Counted from the stretch's first letter, positions 17,720-25,845 are shown. The stretch: 64,000 nucleotides of DNA from Methylosinus sp. Sm6 (GCF_019802345.1 NZ_JAINDZ010000001.1:1-64000); one strand, 5' to 3'. The notes: generated by a model not told the origin, from the letters alone. A program made the numbers and translations.

Positions 17720-17749
17720 AAAGCGCCCGGCCGTGAGGCAGGGCGCTTT
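17720..17749 (-). terminator. Terminator hairpin of the 17.8-18.8 kb gene pair
   Basis: AAAGCGCCC and GGGCGCTTT form a 9-bp stem with a 12-nt loop, 5 nt past the stop at 17755. On the minus strand the stem is followed by TTTCTTC. It separates this operon from the methylase/helicase leader. Confidence 0.65.
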
Positions 17750-17754
17750 TCGGA

Positions 17755-18399
17755 TCAGCCGAAGCGACGGCCGGTTTCGGTGAAGGTGTATTCGTTGGCG
17801 ATGATCGCCTCGTCGACGGCCTCGTCCGATGTCTGATGCTCGTATTCGCGTTCGAGATGCCTGTAGAGCCAGCGGGCGAGATCGCGCAGCGCCTCGATCA
17901 CGACCTCCTCGGCATCGGCCGTCATGTCCTGATAGGTCGGACTGTCGCGCTCGACCGAGATCGCCATACAATATTCGTGACAATAGTGGCCGCGATGGCG
18001 GGCTTCGGCGCTGAGCTGGTAGAAGTTGCGGCGCTGGATCGCTTGAAGCGCATCAGCGATGCGATGAAGCTCGGCGTCCTGCGGCGCATACTCCCTGATC
18101 CTGCGCCGGGTGGTCTTCCGGTAGGAATAGAAGGTCTCGAAGCAGGCCCCGTCCCCCTGGCTCCAGAAGCCCCGGAACCAGATGCAAGGCTTTTGCCGGG
18201 TGCCGCCGCCATGGAGGCGGACGGAACGGGTCTTGAGACGCAGGCCGAGGATCTCGCTGACGCGCTCGAAATCCTCATAGATGAACTCGAACCAGTCGTG
18301 GTCGAAGGCGCCTTCGCGATACCAGGCGCGCGCCTTCTCCTTGGCGGCGTCGGAGAGTTCGTCGAGCCGATAGACGGTGGTTTTGACGATTTCAGGCAT
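17755..18399 (-). CDS. Conserved hypothetical protein (214 aa), plasmid/phage type
   Basis: Not assigned to a characterised function. It begins MPEIVKTTVYRLDELSDAAK, then EKARAWYREGAFDHDWFEF, IYEDFERVSEILGL, and PCIWFRGFWSQGDGACF with a Cys/Trp-rich core. The C-terminal half is charged, with an HRGHYCHEYCM segment and ARWLYRHLEREYEHQTSDE. Related proteins in plasmid and phage genomes are sometimes labelled antitoxin of a stability system, but no partner toxin is seen here and I do not assert that role. It overlaps the upstream 138-residue gene by 8 bp and is probably translated with it. Confidence 0.7.
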   Translation of the reverse strand: MPEIVKTTVYRLDELSDAAKEKARAWYREGAFDHDWFEFIYEDFERVSEILGLRLKTRSVRLHGGGTRQKPCIWFRGFWSQGDGACFETFYSYRKTTRRRIREYAPQDAELHRIADALQAIQRRNFYQLSAEARHRGHYCHEYCMAISVERDSPTYQDMTADAEEVVIEALRDLARWLYRHLEREYEHQTSDEAVDEAIIANEYTFTETGRRFG

Positions 18400-18808
18400 C
18401 GGGGTCGCCTCCGCCGAGCACCTGGGCGAGCCAGCGGTCCGTGTAGGTCCATGCGACCGTCTCGCCGGTGGCGAGATCGAGGACGTGCGCGCCGCCGCCG
18501 AAACCGTCGAGGCGCGGCCGGGAGCAGGTGTTGGCGTATTGGAAGCCCCATCGACCCGTGAGGCCGAATTCTGCGGCGCAGATTTTCACGAACTGGATCA
18601 GGCGCTCGGGATCGCCGGTGACGTCATCGCGCATCCAGAGCTGGGCGCCGCCGTGCTCGGGCTGGATCGAGAGAAGAAAGCCCTCGGAGGGCGGTTCCTC
18701 TGACGCGCCCTCCTCGGAGAGCTCGTTGTAGAGGTCGAGCGCACGGGCGGCGTTATCGGGCGTGCCGACGTCGAGAAGGCACGAGAAATGGGTGAAGTAG
18801 TCGGCCAT
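18392..18808 (-). CDS. Conserved hypothetical protein (138 aa)
   Basis: Starts MADYFTHFSCLLDVGTP at 18808 and continues ARALDLYNELSEEGAS, then EGFLLSIQPEHGGAQLWMRD, RWGFQYANTCSRPRLDGFGG and AHVLDLATGETVAWTYTD. It is acidic, with no catalytic motif that I recognise. It resembles small cytoplasmic proteins next to ParB-like genes on alphaproteobacterial elements. It ends 8 bp inside the downstream 214-residue gene, so the two are a likely operon. The ATG at 18808 is used because upstream codons fall in the terminator hairpin at 18828-18853. Confidence 0.7.
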   Translation of the reverse strand: MADYFTHFSCLLDVGTPDNAARALDLYNELSEEGASEEPPSEGFLLSIQPEHGGAQLWMRDDVTGDPERLIQFVKICAAEFGLTGRWGFQYANTCSRPRLDGFGGGAHVLDLATGETVAWTYTDRWLAQVLGGGDPDA

Positions 18809-18827
18809 GTCGGGCTCCTGAAACGAG

Positions 18828-18853
18828 AAAGCCCGGCGCGGCGGCCGGGCTTT
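18828..18853 (-). terminator. Hairpin between the ParB-like gene and the 138-aa gene
   Basis: AAAGCCCGG and CCGGGCTTT form a 9-bp stem with an 8-nt loop in the 98-bp gap after the ParB-like stop (18907). It is a plausible terminator or processing site, with CTC after the T's on the minus strand. Confidence 0.55.
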
Positions 18854-18906
18854 GGAAAGATTCGCGGAAGGATAGCAGGGCGGCCGAGACCGCCCTGCAA
18901 GGCATG

Positions 18907-21027
18907 TCATTCGGCGGCGATCGCCGGCGCGTCCTCGTCGTCGCTGTCTTCGGAGAGGAAATCCGGCAGCGCGGGGTCGTCGCCGGAGTCGGTCTCCGCC
19001 GGCGTCTCCACGGCCTGTTCGCCGTCGATGTCGCCGAGGCGCAGCGGTTCCGGCAGCCAGCAGGTGTCGGCGAGCAGGCGCTCGGCCTCCTTGGCCATGT
19101 CGGCCTTCTTGAGGTGGTCGATGAGTTGGGCGGCCCTTTCGCCGGCGCCTTCGCGAACGGCTTGAAGGATGCGCGGTTTGGTGACACGGCCGAGATAGTT
19201 GCTGACCGTCGGCCGCCAGCCTGCCTCGATCATATCGAGCCCGGTCGCTCGCGCCAGCCGGTCGGCCTGCGCGAGACGAACCTTCAGCCCGTGCTCGCTG
19301 ACGCCGGCGCCGCTGTAGGGGTTCGGCCGCTCATAGAGCGCGTTGACCCCATAGCTGACGCAATGCGCGAGCAGCGCCATGCGGCTTGTCTCGTCGAGGC
19401 CCGCGAGCCAATCCCACAGCGCCTCGTCGTCCGCCGGGACGTCCGCCTTCCATGCCTCATGGCGCTCGGTGACGGTCTTCGCCGAAACGCTGTCCTTCAG
19501 GTCATCCGCCTGCGTAGGGAAGAAGACGTGCCGGACGTTAGCCTCCAGGCAGCTCGCCGCGGAACGCTGCTGGAAGGTGTCGGAGACGAGCTTGTGGAGC
19601 AGCATCGTCATGGCGACTTGCGGATGATGCGCGACGGCGTCACGCAGCGCGAGCGTGCGATGCGCGGTCAGCTCGATCACGAGGCGTTCGGGCAGCGGCT
19701 TGATGCCGTCGTCTTCGTCCTCCTCCGGCTCCGTGGACTGGCCGCCGATGGTGATGGCGGCGCGCTGGACGGCGGGAGCGGCCGGATCGTCGGTGATGCT
19801 GTCCACCTCTTGGGCTTCGCCATCTTCGCGCTCGACCGGAATTTCGTCCTCGGGACGAACATAGCCGCGATCCACCGACAGCGAGCCATCGGCGTTGATG
19901 CTGACGAAGACGCCGGCGATGGGGATCTCGGCCGGATCGTAGATCACGGGACGCTGCTCGAAGGCGTCGAGCGCCTGTTCGATCTCGCCGAGGCGCTGGT
20001 CGATCTCGTCAGGCAGCTCTTGGGCTTCCGCATATTCGGCTTCGAGACGATCGTATTCGTCACGAAGCGCCTCGCGGGTAGTGCGTTCCTCGTCGGTCAT
20101 GTCGACCGTGACGCCGGCCAGTTTGCGCAGGCCGTGATCGTGGCCATAGGGGAAGCTCATCGCCACATCGACCCACTTCCAGCCTTCGCTGGCGATTTCC
20201 TCGGCCGACGTCTTCAGCTTCTCGGCGACGAGGCGATCCAGCAGCGCGGGGTCTTGCAGCCAGCCGCCGTCGTCATCCTGGAACAGGTCGCGCAAAACGC
20301 TGCCGCCTGCCGTCTCATAGGCGTCGAGGCCGACGAACACGGCGCGCTTGTCGGAGGCGCGCACCGTGGTCTCCGTCAGCATACGACGGATCTGATAGGG
20401 CTCCTTCGACCATGAATTGCGAACGGTCTCCCAGACCTGTTCCTGGCGGGCGTGATCGTCTGATACGGTGAACGCCATGAGTTGCTCCAGCGTCATGCCG
20501 TCCTCGGCATAGACATCGAGCAGCGTCGGCGAGACCGAGGCGAGCCGCAGGCGCTGCTTGACCACCTGGACCTGCACGAAGAAGGCGGCCGCGATCGCTT
20601 CCTCGGTCATGCCCTTGTCGCGCATGGCCTGGAAAGCGCGATACTGATCGAGGGGATGAAGCGGCGCGCGCTCGATGTTCTCAGCCAGCGACAGCTCGTC
20701 GACGAGGATGCCGCTGTTCGCCTGCGACATGACGCACGGCACCGGCGACGTCTTGGCGAGGCGCTTCTGCTTCACCAGCAGCTCGAGCGCGCGATAGCGG
20801 CGCCCGCCGGCCGGCACCTCGAACATGCCGGTCTCCTGGCCGTCGGCGTCGAGCACCGGCCGGACATGCAGACTCTGGATCAGGCCGCGCCGAGCGATCG
20901 AGGCCGCCAAGTCGTCGATCGAGACGCCGGCTTTCACGCGCCGGACGTTCGACTGTGACAGCATGAGCTTGTTGAAGGGGATGTCGCGCGAGGACGACAG
21001 GTTGATCTTCTGAACGGCAGTAGCCAT
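18907..21027 (-). CDS. Large ParB-like partition/regulatory protein
   Basis: A 706-residue protein. Residues about 15-115 are a ParB/sulfiredoxin-like domain: FNKLMLSQSNVRRVKAG, then IDDLAASIARRGLIQSLHV, FEVPAGGRRYRALELLVK and SLAENIERAPLHPLDQYRAF. A helix-turn-helix follows (GMTEEAIAAAFFVQVQVVKQRL). The remaining 500 residues are unlike chromosomal ParB and are largely acidic, with an Asp/Glu-rich tail. This long form is typical of alphaproteobacterial plasmids and ICEs; no ParA gene is adjacent. It may act in partition or as a global regulator of the element. Start at 21027 (MATAVQKINLSSS) because GGAG lies 9 nt upstream, directly after the conserved leader hairpin. Confidence 0.87.
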   Translation of the reverse strand: MATAVQKINLSSSRDIPFNKLMLSQSNVRRVKAGVSIDDLAASIARRGLIQSLHVRPVLDADGQETGMFEVPAGGRRYRALELLVKQKRLAKTSPVPCVMSQANSGILVDELSLAENIERAPLHPLDQYRAFQAMRDKGMTEEAIAAAFFVQVQVVKQRLRLASVSPTLLDVYAEDGMTLEQLMAFTVSDDHARQEQVWETVRNSWSKEPYQIRRMLTETTVRASDKRAVFVGLDAYETAGGSVLRDLFQDDDGGWLQDPALLDRLVAEKLKTSAEEIASEGWKWVDVAMSFPYGHDHGLRKLAGVTVDMTDEERTTREALRDEYDRLEAEYAEAQELPDEIDQRLGEIEQALDAFEQRPVIYDPAEIPIAGVFVSINADGSLSVDRGYVRPEDEIPVEREDGEAQEVDSITDDPAAPAVQRAAITIGGQSTEPEEDEDDGIKPLPERLVIELTAHRTLALRDAVAHHPQVAMTMLLHKLVSDTFQQRSAASCLEANVRHVFFPTQADDLKDSVSAKTVTERHEAWKADVPADDEALWDWLAGLDETSRMALLAHCVSYGVNALYERPNPYSGAGVSEHGLKVRLAQADRLARATGLDMIEAGWRPTVSNYLGRVTKPRILQAVREGAGERAAQLIDHLKKADMAKEAERLLADTCWLPEPLRLGDIDGEQAVETPAETDSGDDPALPDFLSEDSDDEDAPAIAAE

Positions 21028-21110
21028 CGGGATGTACTCCGCGACGGGCGCCGAGAGCCTCTCTCTCGACCTCCAACCCGTCACGAAGCGAAGCGCCGCC
21101 CTCTCACTCT
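21028..21110 (-). ncRNA. Conserved 5' leader element, copy B
   Basis: On the minus strand AGAGTGAGAG (21101-21110) is followed by an outer stem GACGGG (21077-21082) pairing with CCCGTC (21043-21048). An inner GAGAG/CTCTC stem sits between. GGAG, the ribosome site of the ParB-like gene, comes just after. In copy C the inner stem is GGAGG/CCTCC, so the pairing is kept with different bases. Confidence 0.6.
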
Positions 21111-21186
21111 AAGACGGCGCAGAGGCCAGATCGAGTGACGCAGCTCGCCGAGCCCGTGATCAGCCGCTGAAATCGGCCGAACGCTC

Positions 21187-21645
21187 TCACGTCATCACTG
21201 GCCGGTCGACCGGGTGGAGCATCCGCGAACTCACGGCGATCCGGTTCCAGACATTGATCGTGCCGATGGCGATCGTGAGTTGTCCGATCTCCTCGGTCGA
21301 GAAGACCGCTCGGACAGCGTCGAATGCGGTGTCGGGAACGCCAGTATCGGCGATCAGCGTCAGGCTTTCGGTCCATTCGAGCGCCGCGCGATCCCGCTCG
21401 TCGAACAGCGGCGACTCCCGCCAGACGGGGAGAAGATGCAGCACCTGCGCGGGAATGCCATCTTTGAGCGCCTCCTTGACATGGAGATCGACGCAATAGG
21501 CGCAGCCGTTGATCTGAGAGGCCCTGAGCTTGACGAGATGAAGAAAACGGGCGTCGAGCCCCGACCGCGTGACCGCGGCATCGAGGGCGCGGACAGCGCT
21601 GTAGAGGGCCGGGGCTGCTTCGGCGACATTCATTCTACGTTTCAT
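21187..21645 (-). CDS. AhpD-like carboxymuconolactone decarboxylase family protein
   Basis: A 152-residue protein. The core reads HLVKLRASQINGCAYCVDLH, which contains the CxxC pair and downstream His of the AhpD proton-relay site, then DERDRAALEWTESLTLI. The family reduces peroxides or decarboxylates lactones; the CxxC supports a peroxidase-type redox role. ATG at 21645 is chosen because AAGGA precedes it at better spacing than for the ATG at 21651. It is divergent from an Rrf2 regulator, with a 23-bp palindrome between, so it is likely repressed by that regulator and induced by oxidative or electrophilic stress. Confidence 0.85.
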   Translation of the reverse strand: MKRRMNVAEAAPALYSAVRALDAAVTRSGLDARFLHLVKLRASQINGCAYCVDLHVKEALKDGIPAQVLHLLPVWRESPLFDERDRAALEWTESLTLIADTGVPDTAFDAVRAVFSTEEIGQLTIAIGTINVWNRIAVSSRMLHPVDRPVMT

Positions 21646-21688
21646 GGGCATTCCTTTCGAATTCTGCGCGGTGAGGCGTGACAGAGAA

Positions 21689-21711
21689 TCATGGATAAGT
21701 TATATCCATGA
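21689..21711. promoter_or_regulatory. Candidate Rrf2 operator
   Basis: A 23-bp near-perfect palindrome centred in the gap between the AhpD-like and Rrf2 genes: TCATGGATA, a short centre, then TATCCATGA. It probably overlaps the promoters in both directions and is the likely binding site of the adjacent Rrf2 regulator. Confidence 0.65.
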
Positions 21712-21759
21712 TAGGCTGGTGGCGAAAGTGGATTGTTAAGCGATGAGCGGGAGCTGCGG

Positions 21760-22254
21760 ATGAGGCGGCTGGGAGACGGCGTTGAGGCCGCGCTGCATTG
21801 CGCGCTGGTGCTGGCCGGACTGGATGAGGGCAAGGTGCTGTCCGGCAAGAGCCTCGCCGAACTGCACGGTCTTTCGGAAAGCTATCTCCTCAAGCATCTG
21901 CGCGCGTTGACCGAGGCCGGCGTGGTCGAGGCGATTCCAGGACCGCGTGGCGGCTATCGGCTGGCGCGTTCGCCTGCCGAAATCACACTCCTTCAGATCG
22001 TCGAGGCCATCGACGGCAGGGAGCCCGCATTCACCTGCCGCGAAATCCGGCGGCGCGGACCGGGAAAGTCGAAGGACCCATGCGTCTACAAAGCCGATTG
22101 CTTCATCAAGTCGCGGATGCTGGCGGCGGAGAAGTTGTGGCGAGACGCACTTCGCGCCCAGACGGTCACGGATCTCGTCGAGGACGGTCGCAGGTTGATC
22201 GATGCGGAAAATAAACGGGCCGTCGCCACCTTCGTCGCGAAAGCCCAACGCTAG
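21760..22254 (+). CDS. Rrf2-family transcriptional regulator
   Basis: A 164-residue protein. The winged helix begins MRRLGDGVEAALHCALVLAG, then KSLAELHGLSESYLLKHLRA and GPRGGYRLARSPAEITLLQI, typical Rrf2. Cysteines at FTCREIRRRG and DPCVYKADCF could coordinate a redox sensor or Fe-S cluster, as in IscR/NsrR relatives, though the spacing differs. ATG at 21760 is chosen over an upstream TTG. Divergent from the AhpD-like gene and followed by a DoxX gene, so it probably controls both. Confidence 0.87.
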   Translation: MRRLGDGVEAALHCALVLAGLDEGKVLSGKSLAELHGLSESYLLKHLRALTEAGVVEAIPGPRGGYRLARSPAEITLLQIVEAIDGREPAFTCREIRRRGPGKSKDPCVYKADCFIKSRMLAAEKLWRDALRAQTVTDLVEDGRRLIDAENKRAVATFVAKAQR

Positions 22255-22308
22255 ATCGGCTCAGGCGGCGCAATCGCACATCACACATCCCTGATTGGAG
22301 GCTCTCTC

Positions 22309-22761
22309 ATGCTCGACCAAACAACATCTGCTGATGTGTCTTCCTTTTTCGAGCCCGCCAAGCACCTGGCCCGGGAACGCATCGTCAGATATTTCGCCCG
22401 CCTTGCTTTGGCGGTTGCGTTTCTTTCTGCGGTGGCGGATCGCCTTGGCCTATGGGGACCCTATACGGATGGCATCGTTGTTTCCTGGGGAAGCATGGCG
22501 CGCTTCTACCAGGATGTTGCCGTGCTCAGCCCTTGGGCGCCCGCCTGGGTGATCCCGTCTCTCAGTTGGTTGATCACAGTTCTGGAAGCAGGGCTCGGCC
22601 TGTCACTGATCATCGGATATCGCTTGAAATGGACGGCCCTTCTCAGCGGACTTCTCCTTCTCATTTTTGCGCTTAGCATGGCGGCATTTCTGAGCGTCAA
22701 GCTCATGTTGAATTACAGCGTTCTAACCTGCGCCGCCTGCGCGTTCCTGCTCTTTCTTTGA
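22309..22761 (+). CDS. DoxX-like integral membrane protein
   Basis: A 150-residue protein with four membrane segments: ALAVAFLSAVADRLGLWG, then VAVLSPWAPAWVIPSLSWL, ITVLEAGLGLSLIIGY, ALLSGLLLLIFALSMAAFL and a final VLTCAACAFLLFL. DoxX proteins are often linked to thiol or quinone redox. ATTGGAGG precedes the ATG. It lies 54 bp downstream of the Rrf2 gene in the same direction and is probably part of the same redox-response unit as the AhpD-like gene. Confidence 0.8.
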   Translation: MLDQTTSADVSSFFEPAKHLARERIVRYFARLALAVAFLSAVADRLGLWGPYTDGIVVSWGSMARFYQDVAVLSPWAPAWVIPSLSWLITVLEAGLGLSLIIGYRLKWTALLSGLLLLIFALSMAAFLSVKLMLNYSVLTCAACAFLLFL

Positions 22762-22947
22762 AGCAAATAGGCAAGATGCCCGATTGAGCTCTGGCGACAA
22801 GTCTTCCGTTTCGTGGGCCGTTGCTTTGTCGGTGTGCATGCGCTCGAGCGGTTCGCGGCCGATATGTCCGTCGCGGGACATTTTGCGTTGGTCTCCGCCG
22901 CCTGCATCGCGCCGACCTCATGTTTCGTGGCGAACGCCAGTGCGTTC

Positions 22948-23448
22948 TCAATCGTGGGCGTCGAAGCCCTCATGATACCGGACCCAGCCTCGAGGCGTTT
23001 CAGCCGTGAAAGCCACCGCCATGAAATACTCAGGCGGGACTTCGAGCAGCCGCAGCCCAGGATAGACCCTGAAGCCGAAGCGGCTGTAGTAGTTCGGTTC
23101 GCCGAGCAGGACGCATCCTTTCGCGCCCAAAGCTTTCAGCCTTTCGAGGCCAGCCCGGATGAGGGTGGCGCCAATAGCCTGGCCTTGCCGGTGTGGGCGC
23201 ACGGCGACGGGGCCAAGTCCGTACCAGTCGAGATTCTGGCCGTCGATCGTGACCGGAGAGAAGGCTATGTGGCCGACGAGGTCATCTCTGTTCATGGCAA
23301 CGAGCGAGATCGTCAGCACATTCGCCGCCCGCAGTGCCTCGACGATGGCCGCCTCGGTTTGGCTGCTGTGGGGAATATCCTTGAAGGCGGCCGAGATAAC
23401 GGTGCGGATCGCAGCGAAATCCTTCGGTTGTTCATCACGAATGATCAT
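22948..23448 (-). CDS. GNAT-family N-acetyltransferase
   Basis: A 166-residue protein starting MIIRDEQPKDFAAIR. The acetyl-CoA-binding motif region is GLGPVAVRPHRQGQAIGATL (the RxxGxG/A element) and the fold ends with GCVLLGEPNYYSRFGFRVY, the YhbS-like subfamily. It transfers an acetyl group to an unidentified amine. Start at 23448 because the family begins at this Met; the longer frame to 23619 is not conserved-looking. No operon partner. Confidence 0.85.
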   Translation of the reverse strand: MIIRDEQPKDFAAIRTVISAAFKDIPHSSQTEAAIVEALRAANVLTISLVAMNRDDLVGHIAFSPVTIDGQNLDWYGLGPVAVRPHRQGQAIGATLIRAGLERLKALGAKGCVLLGEPNYYSRFGFRVYPGLRLLEVPPEYFMAVAFTAETPRGWVRYHEGFDAHD

Positions 23449-23885
23449 TGTTGATGTCCTCGATGGAATGAGTCTGTGGGGTGGACAGGGGCGAGCGCCA
23501 GCCGGCCGGGGCATCGTTTGCCTTGAGCCTTGTCGGTGATCATGTCGAAAGCGCATGCGCGTCCGCGCCGGCATGGTCCCGGATGACGCGGCCGGTTCAG
23601 CGGATGTGGGCGGAAACAATCATGAGGTCGCGCATCAAGCGCGCCTGGCAGGATGGGAATGTTGAAGTCCAATTGCCAGGAACCACGTTGAAACCCAACA
23701 TCTGCGCACGCGGCTTGCGCGGTACAGGGGGCTGGCTCAGCGACACGTCTCATGAGATCGAGACGGTCAGCGGGTTCCCACAATCTGCAACATGCATCCA
23801 TCCAAGGTGCGACAGGGCGATTCGCTCCTGCCGCCCCAAATATGGTCGAGAGAGTCGTTGCCGGTCAATGGCAGGCGGAACAAAC
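23449..23885. other. Intergenic, nothing recognised
   Basis: About 437 bp between the GNAT and LysE genes. All frames on both strands are short, or long but without protein-like composition. No strong hairpin or repeat was seen. Confidence 0.4.
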
Positions 23886-24512
23886 TCAGCTTGCGGTGGC
23901 ACGCCGCAGTTCGACAAGCCCGAGACCAGCGAGCACAACTCCTGAGACACGATCGATCCAGGCGCGGGCCGTCTGACCGACCACGTGCCTGAGCGCGCTG
24001 ATCAGTACAACGACAGCGCACCACCACAGCAGGGAGCCCAGAAAGACTCCCACGACCGTGACCAGTGCTCCGGCGGGATCGAGGCCCCCCGTCGGCGCCA
24101 ACGCCGTGAAGACAGCGGCGAACATGACGATGGTCGGCGGGTTGGTGAGCGTCAGCAGGATAGACATTGTAAAGCTTCGCCACCATCCGCGAGCCGCGGA
24201 GAGTCTTTCCTCTTCGCTGGGCGTCATCCCAGATGCGAAGGTCTTGAGCCCGAGATAGATCAGGAAGAGGCCAGCCGCCATGTGAAGGGGCTTCTGGTGC
24301 GCCAGCATGAAGGAAGAGAGGCCTGCAAGACCCAGCGCCGCTACGGTGCCATAAATCGCATCACCGATGGCGATTCCGCCGCCTATCGCGAACCCGTGAC
24401 GCCATCCACGCGTAAGCGTCGTACGCATGCACAGAAGGCTCATGGGGCCGACGGGTGCGGCAACGGCGACGCCGATGCCAATTGATTTCGCGAGAAGAGA
24501 TGTGTCGATCAT
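23886..24512 (-). CDS. LysE-family amino-acid exporter
   Basis: A 208-residue inner-membrane protein with the LysE/RhtB fold. The N-terminus has the family signature GIGVAVAAPVGPMSLLCMRT, followed by GFAIGGGIAIGDAIYGTVA, then a hydrophilic loop FASGMTPSEEERLSAARG and later segments FTMSILLTLTNPPTIVMFAA. It exports amino acids or similar small molecules out of the cell. GGAG sits at good spacing before the ATG. A T-run hairpin lies only 18 nt upstream of the start, which may attenuate the gene. Confidence 0.88.
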   Translation of the reverse strand: MIDTSLLAKSIGIGVAVAAPVGPMSLLCMRTTLTRGWRHGFAIGGGIAIGDAIYGTVAALGLAGLSSFMLAHQKPLHMAAGLFLIYLGLKTFASGMTPSEEERLSAARGWWRSFTMSILLTLTNPPTIVMFAAVFTALAPTGGLDPAGALVTVVGVFLGSLLWWCAVVVLISALRHVVGQTARAWIDRVSGVVLAGLGLVELRRATAS

Positions 24513-24530
24513 TTCCAGACTCCAGATAAG

Positions 24531-24559
24531 AAAAACCCCGCTGACGAGTGTCGGCGGGG
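24531..24559 (-). terminator. Terminator-like hairpin just upstream of the LysE-family gene
   Basis: On the minus strand GTCGGCGGGG-type and CCCCGCTGAC-type arms (24550-24559 and 24536-24545) form a 10-bp stem with one G-T pair, followed by TTTTT. It ends 18 nt before the LysE ATG. It could end the ArdC transcript or act as an attenuator in the LysE leader. Confidence 0.6.
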
Positions 24560-24587
24560 CCCATGGCGCTTCGAGGTTTGTCGAGAT

Positions 24588-24704
24588 CTAGCGAGGCAGT
24601 TGAGATCTATCTGCTATCGCGCTCGTCCAGCCATCAAGCCGCACACAGGCCGCCGCCGTTTGGCGGGCCTGTTGTGGATTGAGCTGATTAAGCAGGTTGA
24701 TCAT
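24588..24704 (-). CDS. Possible small protein (38 aa), doubtful
   Basis: From ATG at 24704 to TAG at 24588 the frame reads MINLLNQLNPQQARQTAAA, then CVRLDGWTSAIADRSQLPR. A TTG at 24743 would extend it. The composition is protein-like and the position just downstream of ardC is plausible, but there is no family match that I recognise and a 7-bp-stem hairpin lies within it (24646-24673). Treat as tentative. Confidence 0.25.
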   Translation of the reverse strand: MINLLNQLNPQQARQTAAACVRLDGWTSAIADRSQLPR

Positions 24705-24809
24705 CGCACCGTGAAGCTTCTGATAAATCAGTATACTGGTCAAGCCTGACTTCAAGCGGCTGCACTGGGACGGCTCCGGCCTTCAACGAGTTCACGCTGC
24801 GCACGTCCA

Positions 24810-25763
24810 TCACGCCGCCTCCCGCTCATCATCGGCGATGCCGAAGCGGTCGGCGTCCGGCAGGAAGCTGAGCAGCCAATCGGCCGCCTTGCTGGCCTGG
24901 GAGGCGGCGCGCACGATGGCGCGGTTGTCCTCGCGCAGCACCTCCAGCCAGGAGCCGATGTAATCGGCGTGGCGGACGGTTGGCAGAATGCCGAGCGAGG
25001 CGCAGCAGAAGGCCGCGCTGATCTCCGCGACCAGCTCCTCGAAGGCGTATTTCTTCGAGCCGAACGAGCCCGAGAGATCGCGGCCGAGACGGGATGCATG
25101 TCCAGTGGCGTGGCTGAGCTCATGCAGGGCAGTCCGGTGCCAGTTGATGGCTTCGAAATACGCCTGGGGCGGCGGCACCTGCACATAGTCGGCGGACGGC
25201 ATGTAGAAGGCGCGATTGCCGCCGATGCGGAAGTCGATTCCCGTGGCCTTAATCAGAGCCTCGACGCGCGGCTCAATCAGGCCGGGCTCGGGCGCAGGCG
25301 GTGCGACGGCAAGACCGTCGGGCAGATCCTCGCACTGCGCGACGTTGAACACGGTGAAGCGTTTGAGGAACGGGATTGCCTGCGCTTCCTCGCCGGTCTC
25401 CTGCGCGCGTCGTTTCTCCTCGTCGGGGATGAAGCGATCCGCGTAGACCACAGTGGTGCCGCGCTCGCCCTTGCGAACATGGCCGCCGATCGACAGCGCT
25501 TGGCGAAAGGTCAACCAACTCTGCGCGGGAAAGCCATGTTCGATTACAGCGCCCCAGAGGATCAGCACGTTGATCCCGGAATACTGCCGGCCGGTCGCCG
25601 CATTGGCCGGCATGGCGAGCGGCGCCTTGGCGGCGGCCGTTCCCCACGGCTGGACCCAGGGCACGCGCCCCGCCTCCAGCTCGGCGATGATCTTGTCGGT
25701 GATGTCGTCGTAAAGGCTGGTCCGGTCGGCGCCGGCGCGACCGTTGGTGTCATGTCTGGACAT
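24810..25763 (-). CDS. ardC: ArdC-family antirestriction protein
   Basis: A 317-residue protein. The N-terminal ssDNA-binding domain begins SLYDDITDKIIAELEAGRVP, then WVQPWGTAA, and GRQYSGINVLILWGA, the ArdC_N signature. The C-terminal zinc-metalloprotease-like domain carries HELSHATGHASRLGR (HExxH) and KKYAFEELVAEISAAFC (the third metal ligand Glu). ArdC protects incoming plasmid DNA during conjugation against restriction. Start at 25763 because GGAG lies 7 nt upstream, after the conserved leader. It is in the same orientation as the ParB-like and methylase genes and shares their leader. Confidence 0.93.
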   Translation of the reverse strand: MSRHDTNGRAGADRTSLYDDITDKIIAELEAGRVPWVQPWGTAAAKAPLAMPANAATGRQYSGINVLILWGAVIEHGFPAQSWLTFRQALSIGGHVRKGERGTTVVYADRFIPDEEKRRAQETGEEAQAIPFLKRFTVFNVAQCEDLPDGLAVAPPAPEPGLIEPRVEALIKATGIDFRIGGNRAFYMPSADYVQVPPPQAYFEAINWHRTALHELSHATGHASRLGRDLSGSFGSKKYAFEELVAEISAAFCCASLGILPTVRHADYIGSWLEVLREDNRAIVRAASQASKAADWLLSFLPDADRFGIADDEREAA

Positions 25764-25845
25764 CGCGATTCTCCGCGACGGGCGCCGGAGGCCTCTCCTC
25801 CAGACCTCAACCCGTCACGGCAAACCCGGTCCGCACTCTCACTCT
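25764..25845 (-). ncRNA. Conserved 5' leader element, copy C
   Basis: AGAGTGAGAG (25836-25845 on the minus strand) lies 73 nt before the ardC ATG. Further down are GTGACGGGTTGAGGTC, an inner GGAGG/CCTCC stem and GGCGCCCGTCGCGGAG, nearly identical to copy B outside the inner stem. The GGAG at the end is the ribosome site. Confidence 0.6.

Noticed and set aside
18904-20415. 503-codon plus-strand frame opposite the ParB-like gene
   Set aside because: A mirror of the acidic, GC-rich ParB-like sequence; lacks any recognisable motif or ribosome site.
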